Shown: positions 19,088 to 28,268, counted from the first letter of the stretch. The stretch is DNA of 64,000 nucleotides from Martinezella lusitana (GCF_900094565.1 NZ_FMAF01000005.1:248001-312000), one strand, 5' to 3'. Notes: a model not told the origin generated them from the letters alone. Program-made: numbers and translations.

Positions 19088-19459
19088 ATGGATGAGAATG
19101 AGATTCGAGAGGCGCTCAATCGGCACTGGGCCGCCTCGGACGCAAATGAGTTCGATGTCGAGCACGATATATATCAGGAGAATGCACTGCTCGAGTATCC
19201 GCAATCGGGCGAACGCATCAGGGGGCGGAACAACATTCAAGCCTCTCGCATCGCGCAACCCAACGCCAAGCGCTTCAGCGTGCGGCGTATTGTTGGTGCG
19301 GGGGACCTCTGGATTACGGAATTCATCCTTACCTATGACAACAGTCCATCCTACTCGGTGAGCATAATGGAATTCCGGGACGGCAAAGTGGCCCGCGAGA
19401 CCCAGTACTTCGGCGACCCGTTTGCGCCGGGACCCTCGCGAGCGCAATGGGTCGAATGA
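19088..19459 (+). CDS. SnoaL/NTF2-like protein
   Basis: This 123-residue protein starts MDENEIREALNRHWAASDAN. It shows the cone-shaped SnoaL/NTF2-like pattern: a helical start, HDIYQENALLEYPQSGERIRG, and a C-terminal sheet with VSIMEFRDGKVARETQYFGD. The family contains isomerases, ketosteroid-type enzymes and proteins without known activity. No catalytic residue can be assigned with certainty. It is convergent with the ABC exporter genes and 18 bases from the second of them. Confidence 0.8.
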   Translation: MDENEIREALNRHWAASDANEFDVEHDIYQENALLEYPQSGERIRGRNNIQASRIAQPNAKRFSVRRIVGAGDLWITEFILTYDNSPSYSVSIMEFRDGKVARETQYFGDPFAPGPSRAQWVE

Positions 19460-19477
19460 ACGAGATGAGGCGGACTC

Positions 19478-21379
19478 CTAGGTCTGCGACTCAGCAGGCA
19501 CCGAAGCCGTCACCTCGTCCTCCGGAATATCGTCGAAGGAGGCGTAGTTGAGGTTGTAGAGCTTCGAATAAAGCTTGCCGTTGGCCATGAGCTGGTTGTG
19601 GTTGCCGCTTTCGATCAGCTGCCCATTTTGCAGCACGATGATGCGGTCAGCCTCGCGGATGGTGGCAAGCCGGTGGGCGATGACGAGGCCGGTGCGGCCT
19701 TCGAGCAGCTTGACCAGCGCTTTCTGGATCAGCATTTCGGTGTAGCTGTCGATATTCGCCGTCGCTTCGTCGAGCACCAGAATCTTGGCGTCCGCGACAA
19801 GGGCGCGCGCGAAGCTGACGAGCTGGCGCTGCCCGAGCGAAAGCCCGCCGCCGCGTTCGCCGAGAATGGTGTCGTAACCTTCCGGCAGCCGCACGATGAA
19901 TTCATGTGCGCCGACAGCCTTGGCGGCCTCGATGGCCTCTTCGCGTGTCGCGTCCGCCTTGTTGTAGCGAATGTTCTCCAACACCGAACCGGTGAAGAGG
20001 AAAGGTTCCTGCAGCACCATGGCGACCTGTCGGCCAAGCGAATCCTGAGTGAGGGACCGCACGTCGTGACCGCCGACCAGCACCTGGCCCTGCTGCACAT
20101 CATAGAAACGATGGATAAGCGCCATGGAACTGGACTTGCCCGAGCCTGTGGGACCGATCAGCGCCACGGTCTCTCCGGGATTGACCTTGAAGCTGACGTT
20201 CTTCAGCACCGGATGCTCGGGATTGTAGCCGAAGACAACATCACGGAACTCGACCGAGCCGTCCATGTCGCGCGAAAGTTCCTTGGCATCCGGAGCGTCC
20301 TTGATGTCGATCGGAACGTCGAGCACTTCGGTCAAGCGCTGGCCGGAAGCCATGGCGCGTTGCATGACCGAATATTGCATGGTCAGCGAACGGATCGGGT
20401 CGAAGAAGCGCTGAATATAGAACAGGAAGGCGACCATGATGCCGACATCGAGCCTATGGTTCAGAACCATCGAGCCGCCGACGATAATAACGATCGCCAT
20501 CGCCATGCCGGTCAGCGTGTCGACGATCGGCACCATGATCTGGGCATAGCGCGCCGCGGTCAGATGCGCATTGAGATTGGTATGCGCCTTGTCGTCGAAA
20601 AGCGAGAAGTTGACCCCTTGCCGATGCATGCCCTGCACAGCGCGCACGCCATGGATCGCCTCCGCCAGGGCGCCATTGGTAACGGAGTTGGTTTCGTGCG
20701 CATTCATGAAGGCGACGCGCGCCTTCGGCAGCCAGAAAAGCCGCACGATGAAGAGGATCGGCATGACGGACAGCGTCAGCAGGCCGAGCCGGAAATCGAG
20801 CGACAGCATGACGATGACGATACCGAAGAGCAGGGCGATGTCGCCGACCGAAAGCACGGAAGTTTCAAGGAATTCCTGCATGGAGTTGACGTCGCCTTGC
20901 AGGCGCGACATCAACCGGCCGACCTCGGTCTTGTCCATGAAGGAGAGCGATACGTACTGGAGATGCGCGAACATCGCGCGGCGTATGTCGAACAGCACTT
21001 CTTCGGCGACCTGGCCGACATATGTCTCCTGCACGTAGCTCGCACCATAATTGACGATGATCGCCACCGCAAAGATCGCCAGCGCCAGCCACAACGCCGA
21101 ATAATCGATGGCACCCGGCGCCATCGCATTGTCGATCGCGTGGCGTATGACAAGCGGTATGACGATCTGCGACGCCGTGAACAGCAGCACGGCAATCACG
21201 GAAATGTAGATCTGGCGGCGATAGGGGCTGACGAAGCCCCAGATGCGGCGAATGATCTTGGTGTCGAAGACCTTGCCGAAGATTTCCTCTTCGACGCGAT
21301 GCGAGCCGACCACGGCGCGGGGAGGGCGACGTCCATCCTCGCGCACGTCGTTGCGCTCGGTTTCGATAGTTTCTGACAT
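19478..21379 (-). CDS. ABC exporter half-transporter, canonical Walker B subunit
   Basis: This 633-residue half-transporter has a type IV exporter membrane domain (six spans, residues about 55-340) fused to an ATPase domain. Walker A is GPTGSGKSS, Walker B is ILVLDEATA with the catalytic glutamate, and the switch histidine is in IAHRLAT. The signature is LSLGQRQL instead of LSGGQ. The partner gene ends two bases upstream, so the two subunits are translated together. In heterodimeric exporters this altered signature faces the partner's degenerate Walker B. The substrate is unknown; lipids or drugs are possible. Confidence 0.93.
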   Translation of the reverse strand: MSETIETERNDVREDGRRPPRAVVGSHRVEEEIFGKVFDTKIIRRIWGFVSPYRRQIYISVIAVLLFTASQIVIPLVIRHAIDNAMAPGAIDYSALWLALAIFAVAIIVNYGASYVQETYVGQVAEEVLFDIRRAMFAHLQYVSLSFMDKTEVGRLMSRLQGDVNSMQEFLETSVLSVGDIALLFGIVIVMLSLDFRLGLLTLSVMPILFIVRLFWLPKARVAFMNAHETNSVTNGALAEAIHGVRAVQGMHRQGVNFSLFDDKAHTNLNAHLTAARYAQIMVPIVDTLTGMAMAIVIIVGGSMVLNHRLDVGIMVAFLFYIQRFFDPIRSLTMQYSVMQRAMASGQRLTEVLDVPIDIKDAPDAKELSRDMDGSVEFRDVVFGYNPEHPVLKNVSFKVNPGETVALIGPTGSGKSSSMALIHRFYDVQQGQVLVGGHDVRSLTQDSLGRQVAMVLQEPFLFTGSVLENIRYNKADATREEAIEAAKAVGAHEFIVRLPEGYDTILGERGGGLSLGQRQLVSFARALVADAKILVLDEATANIDSYTEMLIQKALVKLLEGRTGLVIAHRLATIREADRIIVLQNGQLIESGNHNQLMANGKLYSKLYNLNYASFDDIPEDEVTASVPAESQT

Positions 21380-21381
21380 TG

Positions 21382-23382
21382 TCAGACCTCCCCTTTCGCT
21401 CTTGCGAGCCTGCCGCCGGATGTCTTGACGACATCGTCCTCCGGGCGAACCTGCAGATCGTAAAGCGCCTTGTACCGCCCTCCCGCGGCCAACAGTTGCT
21501 CATGGGTTCCGCGCTCGATGATCTCGCCGCTCTCGATGAACAGGATCTGGTCGGCGTGCATCAGTGAACTCAGCCTGTGCGCCACCACCAGCGTTACCCG
21601 ATCGCGGGCAAAGCGTTTCATGGCGCTGCGGATGCGCTGCTCCGTCGCCGCGTCGATCGCGGCCGTCGAGTCGTCGAACACCATGACAGCCGGTTTCAGC
21701 ATCAGCGTGCGTGCGATCGTCAGGCGCTGGCGCTGGCCACCGGAGAGCGACACGCCGCGCTCGCCGACGACAGTGGTGTAGCCGGCAGGCAGGCCGAGAA
21801 TATAATTGTGTAGTTGGGCCGACTCGGCGGCACGCTCAATCCGGCCTTCTTTTGCCCAGGGGTCGCCATAGGCGATATTGTTCTCGATGCTCGTCGTGAA
21901 CAGGAAGGAATCCTGCTGCACGACGGCAACGTTCTGTCGCAAGGATTGCAGCGTCGCCTTGCGGATATCCTGGCCGTCGATCGTGATCCGGCCGGAGGTG
22001 ATGTCGTAGAAACGCGGGATGAGATGGGCGATGGTGGATTTGCCGCTGCCGGGCGGGCCGACGATGCCGATCGTTTCGCCGCGCCTTGCCTCGAAACTGA
22101 TATTCTTCAGCACCGGGCGCTTTTCCGGACCCGGATAGCTGAAACCGACATTCTCGAAGCGCAGCACACCTTCCGTTGCCGCAAGCGGCTTTGCGTCCGG
22201 TGAGTCCTTGATGGCGATATCGAGATCGAGCAGCGCAAAGAGGCGCGAGCCGCAAGTCGAGGCGCGGGCGAAGGCATTGACCATCAGCCCGAGCTGGCGC
22301 ACCGGCATCTGCAGGATGGTCATGAAGGTCAGGAAGGAGGCGAGGGTGCCGACGCTGATCTGGCCCGCGATCACCTTGAGACCGCCCATCCAGAGCACGA
22401 GACCCATGGCGATGAAAAAGGAGAGGTTCATGGCGCTGGTGTTGATGACGCGGATGCCGACACGCCGATGGGCGAGGGTCAGCGCACTATGCGACGCCCG
22501 GTCGAATTTCAGGATCTCATGCGCCTGCGCAGCAAAGGCGCGCACAACGCGGATGCCGCCGAGATTTTCTTCCATCACGCGGGTGAGTACCGAGAGGCGT
22601 TCCTGCAGGTCGAGCCATGTCGAGCGCAGTCTCAGCTGCGTGACAGAGGAGCGCCAGGCCACGAAGGGCACGAAGCTCAAGGCAAGCAGGCCGAGCACGA
22701 CATCCGTCGACAGCAGCATGTAGGCGCCGACGCCGATCAGCATGCTCAGCAGCAGCATGCGCACCAGCGCGGTGGAGAAATACATGCGCACGCCTTCCAG
22801 ATCGAGCAGTCCGACGGTGATGAGATCGCCGGAATGCATCTTGTCGTGGAAGCTGAAGGAGAGCTGCTGGATCTTTTCGTAGCAGGCGAGCCTGAGCTCG
22901 CAGCCCATGTGATGACCGACCGCCTCGCTGTAGTAGTTCTGCACCATCGTGAACAGGCCGCGCAGGATGCTGACCGTGAGCAGGAGCAGGGCGGTCGTCA
23001 GGAGTGCATTCTCGGCAATTTGGCCCGCAGCGCCACCGGCGACCGCCGTCTGCGTCTGGTCGACCGCGTGGCCAAGCAGTCGCGGTATCATCAACTGTAA
23101 CGTTGCAGCTACAAAAGTTGCCCCAATGGCGAAGCTTGTCTGCCATGGATGGCGCAGTGTCATATGGGTGATCCGCACGATCGTCGAGAGACCTTGCCCC
23201 CAACCGGCCGCATTGACATGCGCACGCGAAGCCAAGGACTTCGCGGCGCTTCTTGATGAATCGCTGCTCACGCTTTTATCCAGGTATTTTCGAACGAGGC
23301 GGTCCCAGAGTCGGGTTCGTATCTCAGGGGAACTATTGATAGGATGAATTTTGCCGATTCCGTGGCGACGTTCAAGAGTCAA
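21382..23382 (-). CDS. ABC exporter half-transporter, degenerate Walker B subunit
   Basis: This 666-residue partner has a membrane domain at about residues 80-370 and an ATPase domain with Walker A GPPGSGKST and signature LSGGQRQ. Its Walker B is MVFDDSTA, with aspartate where catalytic glutamate is expected, so this site probably hydrolyses ATP poorly. The N-terminal 60 residues before the first span are unusually long and polar. The TTG at 23382 is the longest start and is uncertain. It sits immediately before its partner gene at 19478-21379. Function as a heterodimeric exporter is inferred from the complementary motif changes. Confidence 0.92.
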   Translation of the reverse strand: MTLERRHGIGKIHPINSSPEIRTRLWDRLVRKYLDKSVSSDSSRSAAKSLASRAHVNAAGWGQGLSTIVRITHMTLRHPWQTSFAIGATFVAATLQLMIPRLLGHAVDQTQTAVAGGAAGQIAENALLTTALLLLTVSILRGLFTMVQNYYSEAVGHHMGCELRLACYEKIQQLSFSFHDKMHSGDLITVGLLDLEGVRMYFSTALVRMLLLSMLIGVGAYMLLSTDVVLGLLALSFVPFVAWRSSVTQLRLRSTWLDLQERLSVLTRVMEENLGGIRVVRAFAAQAHEILKFDRASHSALTLAHRRVGIRVINTSAMNLSFFIAMGLVLWMGGLKVIAGQISVGTLASFLTFMTILQMPVRQLGLMVNAFARASTCGSRLFALLDLDIAIKDSPDAKPLAATEGVLRFENVGFSYPGPEKRPVLKNISFEARRGETIGIVGPPGSGKSTIAHLIPRFYDITSGRITIDGQDIRKATLQSLRQNVAVVQQDSFLFTTSIENNIAYGDPWAKEGRIERAAESAQLHNYILGLPAGYTTVVGERGVSLSGGQRQRLTIARTLMLKPAVMVFDDSTAAIDAATEQRIRSAMKRFARDRVTLVVAHRLSSLMHADQILFIESGEIIERGTHEQLLAAGGRYKALYDLQVRPEDDVVKTSGGRLARAKGEV

Positions 23383-23501
23383 TTGGTCACAAGTACCGCG
23401 CGAACGTTAGATTGCGTGTTCGAAAATTTTTTCGAGGTGTTGTCGGAGCGGTAATCGGCGACACGTCCTTTGGGCACGACCCCAAAAGCACGGAGGACAT
23501 C

Positions 23502-24158
23502 ATGCGCAAGGTCATAGCAGCGACATTCATCAGCCTTGACGGCGTCATGCAGGCGCCCGGCGGTCCACAGGAGGATCCGTCCGGCGGTTTCGAGCATGGC
23601 GGCTGGACATTTCATTCTTTCGACGAAGCGACCGGCAAGGCGCTTTTCGAGGTTTTTGAAAAGCCGTTCGACCTACTGCTCGGACGCAAGACCTACGATA
23701 TCTTCGCCGCCCATTGGCCGCATGTCGGCGACGATGATCCCATCGCCAAGCAATTTAACAGGATCACCAAATATGTCGCGACGCGCGGAAGCGGCAAACT
23801 GGATTGGAACAACAGCCGATCGCTCGGCAGCGACGTCGTTGCGGCGATAAAGCAATTGAAGGCGGGCGAGGGGCCGGATCTGCTGATCCAGGGCAGCAGC
23901 AACCTCATCCAGACTCTGCTTCGCAACGGGCTGATCGACGAATTCAGCCTGCTGACCTTTCCGCTTGTGCTTGGCGGCGGCAAGAAACTGTTCGGCGACG
24001 GCGCGGTTCCCACAGCAATGAAGCTCCTGCGCAGCCAAATCTCTCCGACCGGTGTCATCATCGCGACTTATAAGCCGGACGGCCCGGTCAAGACGGGCTC
24101 GTTCGCCTTGCCGGATCCGTCCGACGACGAGATCGAGCGGCGCAACCGCCTGGAATAA
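23502..24158 (+). CDS. RibD C-terminal-domain (dihydrofolate-reductase-like) protein
   Basis: This 218-residue stand-alone RibD-C domain starts at 23502 with CGGAGG in front. The features are MRKVIAATFISLDGVMQAPG, LLGRKTYDIFAAHWP, and LIQGSSNLIQTLL followed by FPLVLGGGKKLF, the NADPH-binding blocks of this family. Such proteins reduce pteridine- or pyrimidine-like substrates with NADPH, but the substrate is usually unknown. It is divergent from the ABC exporter and convergent with a LysR gene. Confidence 0.9.
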   Translation: MRKVIAATFISLDGVMQAPGGPQEDPSGGFEHGGWTFHSFDEATGKALFEVFEKPFDLLLGRKTYDIFAAHWPHVGDDDPIAKQFNRITKYVATRGSGKLDWNNSRSLGSDVVAAIKQLKAGEGPDLLIQGSSNLIQTLLRNGLIDEFSLLTFPLVLGGGKKLFGDGAVPTAMKLLRSQISPTGVIIATYKPDGPVKTGSFALPDPSDDEIERRNRLE

Positions 24159-24200
24159 CCGTGGAGGCGGGGAGCTCGAAGGGGTGTTTTTCGATCGAGA

Positions 24201-25094
24201 TTAGGCTTCGTGTTCCCGGCTGCTTCGGAGTTCGCGAAGGGATTTGATGATTTCACGAAGACCCTTTGTGAGATGCTTATCCCGGCGCAACACTATGCCG
24301 AGTTGCCGAACGAGCCTCGGTCTGAGCGGCGAGGTCACCAGCAGGTCGGACTTGTCGCGCCTCAGCGCCATATCCGGGAGGATGGACCACCCGAGGCCCG
24401 CGGCGATCAGCTCCTTGATGGCCTCGACGCTTCCAAACTCCATGGCCGGCTCCGGGCGAACCCCAGCCGCCGCGAACCATTCGTTCGTGACGCGACGGGT
24501 GTTTCCGCCTTCGTAAAGCAGTAGCGTCTTGTCTTTCATGAAGTCCGCATCCGGTCCGCCTTCCGGTATGACGCTTCCCTTCGGCCCTACGGCTAAAAGC
24601 TCGTCATCATGGAACGGTTCGACCTCAAGCGAACGGCCGGCGGCGGGCAGGGCCACCACCGCGAGGTCCAGCGCATTGGCTTCGAGATCGCGCAGAATCT
24701 CGTCAATATTGCCGATACGGACGATGATTTCGAGATCAGGCATGCGCTGCTTCGCTATGGCGATGGCGCGGGGTAGCAGATGGATCGATGCCGTACCGCC
24801 GCTGCCGATCCGCACGCGGCCGACCGATCCGTCGCGAAAAGGCGTCATCGCCTCTTCTGCCGTGGTGCAGGCTTCGATGATACGGCGCGCTTGGGGAAGC
24901 AGCTCAAGTCCGGCCGGCGACGGCTGCGCCCGCCGTCCAACGCGCTCGATCAGCCTTACCCCGAGGCGCTGCTCCAGAAGCTTCACCTGAAGGCTGACGG
25001 CGGGCTGCGTCAGCCCGACCTTGTCGGCAGCCGCCGTGAAGCTGCCGAGATCGACGACGCTGACGAAGGCGGCAAGCTGATCCAGATTGAACAT
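24201..25094 (-). CDS. LysR-family transcriptional regulator
   Basis: This 297-residue regulator has an N-terminal winged helix (FNLDQLAAFVSVVDLGSFTAAADKVGLTQ, recognition region PAVSLQVKLLEQRLG) and a substrate-binding domain from about residue 90. It is divergent from a DUF1127 gene. The gap between them holds a perfect CTTATGG-N12-CCATAAG dyad of the LysR type, so it probably regulates itself and the DUF1127 gene. The inducer is unknown. Confidence 0.93.
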   Translation of the reverse strand: MFNLDQLAAFVSVVDLGSFTAAADKVGLTQPAVSLQVKLLEQRLGVRLIERVGRRAQPSPAGLELLPQARRIIEACTTAEEAMTPFRDGSVGRVRIGSGGTASIHLLPRAIAIAKQRMPDLEIIVRIGNIDEILRDLEANALDLAVVALPAAGRSLEVEPFHDDELLAVGPKGSVIPEGGPDADFMKDKTLLLYEGGNTRRVTNEWFAAAGVRPEPAMEFGSVEAIKELIAAGLGWSILPDMALRRDKSDLLVTSPLRPRLVRQLGIVLRRDKHLTKGLREIIKSLRELRSSREHEA

Positions 25095-25105
25095 CAGAAG
25101 GATTC

Positions 25106-25131
25106 CTTATGGATTGCATTAAGACCATAAG
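25106..25131. promoter_or_regulatory. LysR-type operator, CTTATGG-N12-CCATAAG
   Basis: Seven-base perfect inverted arms at 25106-25112 and 25125-25131 lie in the 72-base gap between the divergent lysR and DUF1127 genes. The dyad fits the T-N11-A class of LysR sites. It is the most likely binding site of the 24201-25094 product. Confidence 0.6.
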
Positions 25132-25166
25132 CTTCCTTCGCAGCAAGCGCCAGTGCATCCTAAACC

Positions 25167-25424
25167 ATGTCCGATGAGACGAGCTTGGGGAATATGCAGA
25201 TGACAATTGATATCGAAAGATCGACGGCAGTGATGCCAAGCGTGGACAAAGACAAGCGAAAACCAGGATTCCTGCGGCCGGCACTGGCAGCGCTTTTGTC
25301 CTATCTCGAAAAGCGAGAGACAAGAGGCAATCTGCGCGATCTGACCGACGACCAGCTTCGGGACATCGGCGTGACACCCGCGGAAGCGCGTGCCGAAATT
25401 AACAAGTCCTGGTTCTGGGGCTAG
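25167..25424 (+). CDS. DUF1127 small basic protein
   Basis: The 85-residue product ends in the DUF1127 motif RGNLRDLTDDQLRDIGVTPAE, followed by INKSWFWG. DUF1127 proteins in alphaproteobacteria are short arginine-rich proteins, several of which affect RNA turnover and phosphate or carbon metabolism. Starts at 25167 and 25200 are both possible; the first gives a longer variable N-terminus. The neighbouring divergent LysR gene and the dyad between them suggest dedicated control. Confidence 0.88.
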   Translation: MSDETSLGNMQMTIDIERSTAVMPSVDKDKRKPGFLRPALAALLSYLEKRETRGNLRDLTDDQLRDIGVTPAEARAEINKSWFWG

Positions 25425-25666
25425 AAGGTCCAAGGCGCCTGAGCCGAGGGCCGGGTACCTTGAACGGCGGCATGTTGCGGGTTGTTCGATGGAGGAGGGC
25501 CCCAGCAGCGATATTTGAGCGAGGTGGATAACCCATTTTTTGTGGCACCGCTCTTTTTTCCGCCATAGATTTGCCCGATCTATCGCCTTCGAAAGCCGAC
25601 AGTTCATACGCCCCCGGGCGACCGCCTTTCCGTCCGGCCCGCCCATCACAGAGACTGCAGACATTC

Positions 25667-26521
25667 ATGTTCAAGACGACCTCCTTGCTCCTTGCCACGG
25701 CGATCTCTTCCGTATTTTTTTTCGGCACCCTTTCGACGGCGGAGGCCGGGCAGGCGAGCTTCCTCGTGGATGTGCAGAGCGGCCAGACGCTGGAGGCATC
25801 GAACCAGGATGAGCTGAACTATCCGGCTTCGCTTACGAAGATGATGACGCTCTATCTTGCCTTCGAAGCGCTGCATGACGGCCGCCTGAAGTGGGATCAG
25901 AATTTGACCATGTCGGAGAATGCCGAAAGCAAGGAGCCCTTCAAACTGGCGGTCGGCGTCGGTGGCAAGGTCACCGTGCGGGAAGCGGTCCAAGGCATCG
26001 TCGTCCTCTCGGCCAATGACGCGGCCGTTGCGATCGGGGAGCAGCTCGGCGGTTCCGAGGACAGCTTCGGCAAGATGATGACCGAAAAGGCGCATCAACT
26101 CGGCATGAGCAACACCGTCTTCAAGAATGCCTCCGGCCTGCCCGATCCCGAACAGGTGACGACGGCCCGCGACCTGGCAACGCTCGGCGTCGCGCTGATG
26201 CGAGACTTTCCGGAGGAGTTCAAGCTTTTCTCGATGCGCGGCATAAAATTCCGCGGCATGAAACTACGCGGCCATAACAATCTGATGTATCGCTATGCCG
26301 GCGCCGATGGCATCAAAACCGGCTACACCGATGCTTCCGGCTACAATCTCGTGACATCTGCGACGAAGAACGGCCGCCGCGTCGTCGGTGTGGTGATGGG
26401 CGAGAAGACCGCACGGATTCGCGATGACAAAATGGCAAGCCTTTTAGATACCTATTGGGCTCCGACGGCAACGACGGCCACGGTTTCTACGAGAGCCCCA
26501 AAGCAGAGCTTGGCGAACTGA
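25667..26521 (+). CDS. D-alanyl-D-alanine carboxypeptidase (PBP5-type)
   Basis: It removes the terminal D-alanine of peptidoglycan pentapeptides. The start at 25667 gives a 284-residue precursor with signal peptide MFKTTSLLLATAISSVFFFG and a cut after AEA. All three S11 peptidase motifs are present: SLTK (nucleophile Ser), SAND (SxN) and KTG in DGIKTGYTDASGY. It lacks the extended C-terminal membrane anchor of E. coli PBP5. It contrasts with the second family member at 37735-38946, whose SxN and KTG motifs are altered. Confidence 0.94.
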   Translation: MFKTTSLLLATAISSVFFFGTLSTAEAGQASFLVDVQSGQTLEASNQDELNYPASLTKMMTLYLAFEALHDGRLKWDQNLTMSENAESKEPFKLAVGVGGKVTVREAVQGIVVLSANDAAVAIGEQLGGSEDSFGKMMTEKAHQLGMSNTVFKNASGLPDPEQVTTARDLATLGVALMRDFPEEFKLFSMRGIKFRGMKLRGHNNLMYRYAGADGIKTGYTDASGYNLVTSATKNGRRVVGVVMGEKTARIRDDKMASLLDTYWAPTATTATVSTRAPKQSLAN

Positions 26522-26542
26522 TTTCTGCTTGCGAGTGACAAC

Positions 26543-26570
26543 CCATTGAAATCATTCGCAAGTCGCACTT
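26543..26570 (+). repeat. IS-end-like sequence outside the IS30 copy
   Basis: This 28-base sequence, starting CCATTGAAATCA and ending GTCGCACTT, matches 25 of 28 bases of the right end of the IS element (27662-27689) in the same orientation. It lies 33 bases outside the left end. It may be the relic of an earlier copy or an IR-like target site. Confidence 0.55.
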
Positions 26571-26602
26571 CATTCTTGAACCCACCCCGGTGGAGAAGCT
26601 AA

Positions 26603-27692
26603 TCCAAGTGCATCATGGCCAGTTTTGAGGGTAGGGGATCAGCCTCCCTCTTGCAAATGCGCCACGAACACTTCGGTCGGTGTCTTGTAGCCCAGGCACT
26701 TTCTCGGTAGGTCGTTCAGATGGTGAGCGAGTTGAACCAGCGCCGATTGCGGCACTTCGGCCAGGTCAGTGTCGCCTGGCATGAAGCGGCGAATGCGCTT
26801 GTTGGCGTTTTCGACCGCACCTTTTTGCCAGGGTGCGCTGGGGTCGCAGAACCAGCTGCGTGCGCCGATGCCATCTTCCAAAGCCCTGAACCCGGCAAAC
26901 TCCGTGCCGCGGTCAAAGGTGAAGCTCTGGCGTGCGAAGCCCGGCAAAGGAGAGAATGTCTCGATGATCTTATCCATGATCGGACGCGAGTGCCGGCTTT
27001 GGTTCTTGATCATCACTGTGTAGCGGCTTTTGCGCTCGACCAGTGAGGTGAGGTTGGCATGGCCGAAGTCTCGTTCGAAGATCAATAGGTCGCCCTCCCA
27101 GTGGCCAAACTGCGTCCGATCATCAATAAAATCAGGTCGTTGTGATATCCGATGACTGGCCGGAAACACGCTGTTTCGCGGCTTCCGCGATCCACGCGGG
27201 CGGCGTTTGCGGCGTGCCTCCGGCAGATATCGATAGAGGCCAAGCCCGTAGTCTTCCTTGCCGTAGATGAAGCGGTAGATGGTCTCGGCGCAGATGCGAA
27301 CCAGGCTGACGCTGTCGGCCAGCAGACGGCCAGCGATCTGCTCTGGTGACCAGTATGCTTTCAATCTCTCAATCACCATACGACGCAGATGCGGATGGCG
27401 CCGGAGCTTTCTCAAGCGCCGGCGCCGCTCTTTGGCGATGTCATCAGCAACTGTCGAGAAGTAGCCACTGTATTCGGGAAGCTCGTGATCCCGAAAGGTA
27501 TTGCGTCGGATCTCACGATAGATGGTCGAGCGGTGACGGCCGAGCAGACGGGCCACCTCATTGACCGGAACCTTGCGCTCGACCAGATGATGAAGGCGGC
27601 GCCGATCGGCGAGGGTCAATTGCGAATAGCATCGGGACATGCCAAAATCTCCAAAGCGAAACCATTGAAATCACTGGCATGTCGCACTTGGA
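26603..27692 (-). mobile_element. IS30-family insertion sequence, about 1.09 kb
   Basis: The ends are imperfect inverted repeats: the left begins TCCAAGTGCATCATGGCCAG and the right, read on the minus strand, begins TCCAAGTGCGACATGCCAG. The flanks directly outside both ends are AA, compatible with the 2-3 base target duplication of IS30. The single transposase gene fills the element on the minus strand. The element is complete and probably active or recently so. It lies in the gap after the carboxypeptidase gene and interrupts no recognisable gene. Confidence 0.75.
26639..27640 (-). CDS. IS30-family transposase
   Basis: The 333-residue transposase has an N-terminal helix-turn-helix (LTLADRRRLHHLVERKVPVN, then RLLGRHRSTIYREI) of the IS30 type. 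The DDE catalytic core is visible: Asp in TQFGHWEGDLLI, Asp in FTFDRGTEF and Glu in KGAVENANKRIR. The length and motifs are intact, so it should be functional. It starts 52 bases inside the right end of the element. Confidence 0.95.
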   Translation of the reverse strand: MSRCYSQLTLADRRRLHHLVERKVPVNEVARLLGRHRSTIYREIRRNTFRDHELPEYSGYFSTVADDIAKERRRRLRKLRRHPHLRRMVIERLKAYWSPEQIAGRLLADSVSLVRICAETIYRFIYGKEDYGLGLYRYLPEARRKRRPRGSRKPRNSVFPASHRISQRPDFIDDRTQFGHWEGDLLIFERDFGHANLTSLVERKSRYTVMIKNQSRHSRPIMDKIIETFSPLPGFARQSFTFDRGTEFAGFRALEDGIGARSWFCDPSAPWQKGAVENANKRIRRFMPGDTDLAEVPQSALVQLAHHLNDLPRKCLGYKTPTEVFVAHLQEGG

Positions 27693-27788
27693 AATAGAAT
27701 GTACCCGGCTACATATAAAGATCAGATAAGATAGATTATGGAACTAAAATGCGGTTGAGCGAGCTGCGAGAATTGTAGAATATCCGAA

Positions 27789-28268
27789 CTACTCCAGATA
27801 CTTAGCAAGGTTTCCGAGAGTCGACTTCAGTCCCTCGTCGTGGTCTTCCTTGCTGATGCCGTGCGGCACGTCTTCGCAAATTATGGTCACCTTCGTGCCG
27901 GATGGAACGACGTCCAAGGACCAGGTCATGACCATCGTTCCCGCAAATTCCGGATCGTCCGATTGAAAATCCACCGCCTGGACGATGCGGACGTCAGGAA
28001 CGATTTCCAGGAACCGCCCGGAAACGATGTCGGTGTGCTCGGAGGTTTTACCGCGTGTTGAATGATCCGGTGCGTTATATGTGAGCGCCAGCCGATAGCT
28101 TCCGCCTTCACGAGGGTCGAATGCGTGGATCTGTCCCGTCATGCCTTGCGGCGGAAGCCAGGAGATCAAGGCGGCCGGATCGACGAATGCCTGAAAGATC
28201 GCGTGCGGCGAAGCTCGGATCACTCTCGATGCCGTGTCCGTTCTCTTCTTGCTTGAAGCGTCGCTCAC
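27789..28268 (-). CDS. SRPBCC/AHSA1-type START-like domain protein
   Basis: This 159-residue protein begins at a GTG (VSDASSKKRTDTASRVI) with AAGGAGG ahead of it. The AHSA1/SRPBCC pattern is clear: RVIRASPHAIFQAFVDPAAL, ISWLPP, then FDPREGGSYRLALTY and a C-terminal helix GLKSTLGNLAKYL. These helix-grip proteins bind hydrophobic ligands or assist chaperones; the ligand is unknown. It lies 66 bases downstream of ybaK on the same strand. Confidence 0.87.
   Translation of the reverse strand: MSDASSKKRTDTASRVIRASPHAIFQAFVDPAALISWLPPQGMTGQIHAFDPREGGSYRLALTYNAPDHSTRGKTSEHTDIVSGRFLEIVPDVRIVQAVDFQSDDPEFAGTMVMTWSLDVVPSGTKVTIICEDVPHGISKEDHDEGLKSTLGNLAKYLE

Noticed and set aside
19598..21376. 592-codon frame antisense to the ABC exporter subunit
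   Set aside because: Composition (His/Asp/Arg-rich) and full overlap with a certain gene identify it as a shadow.
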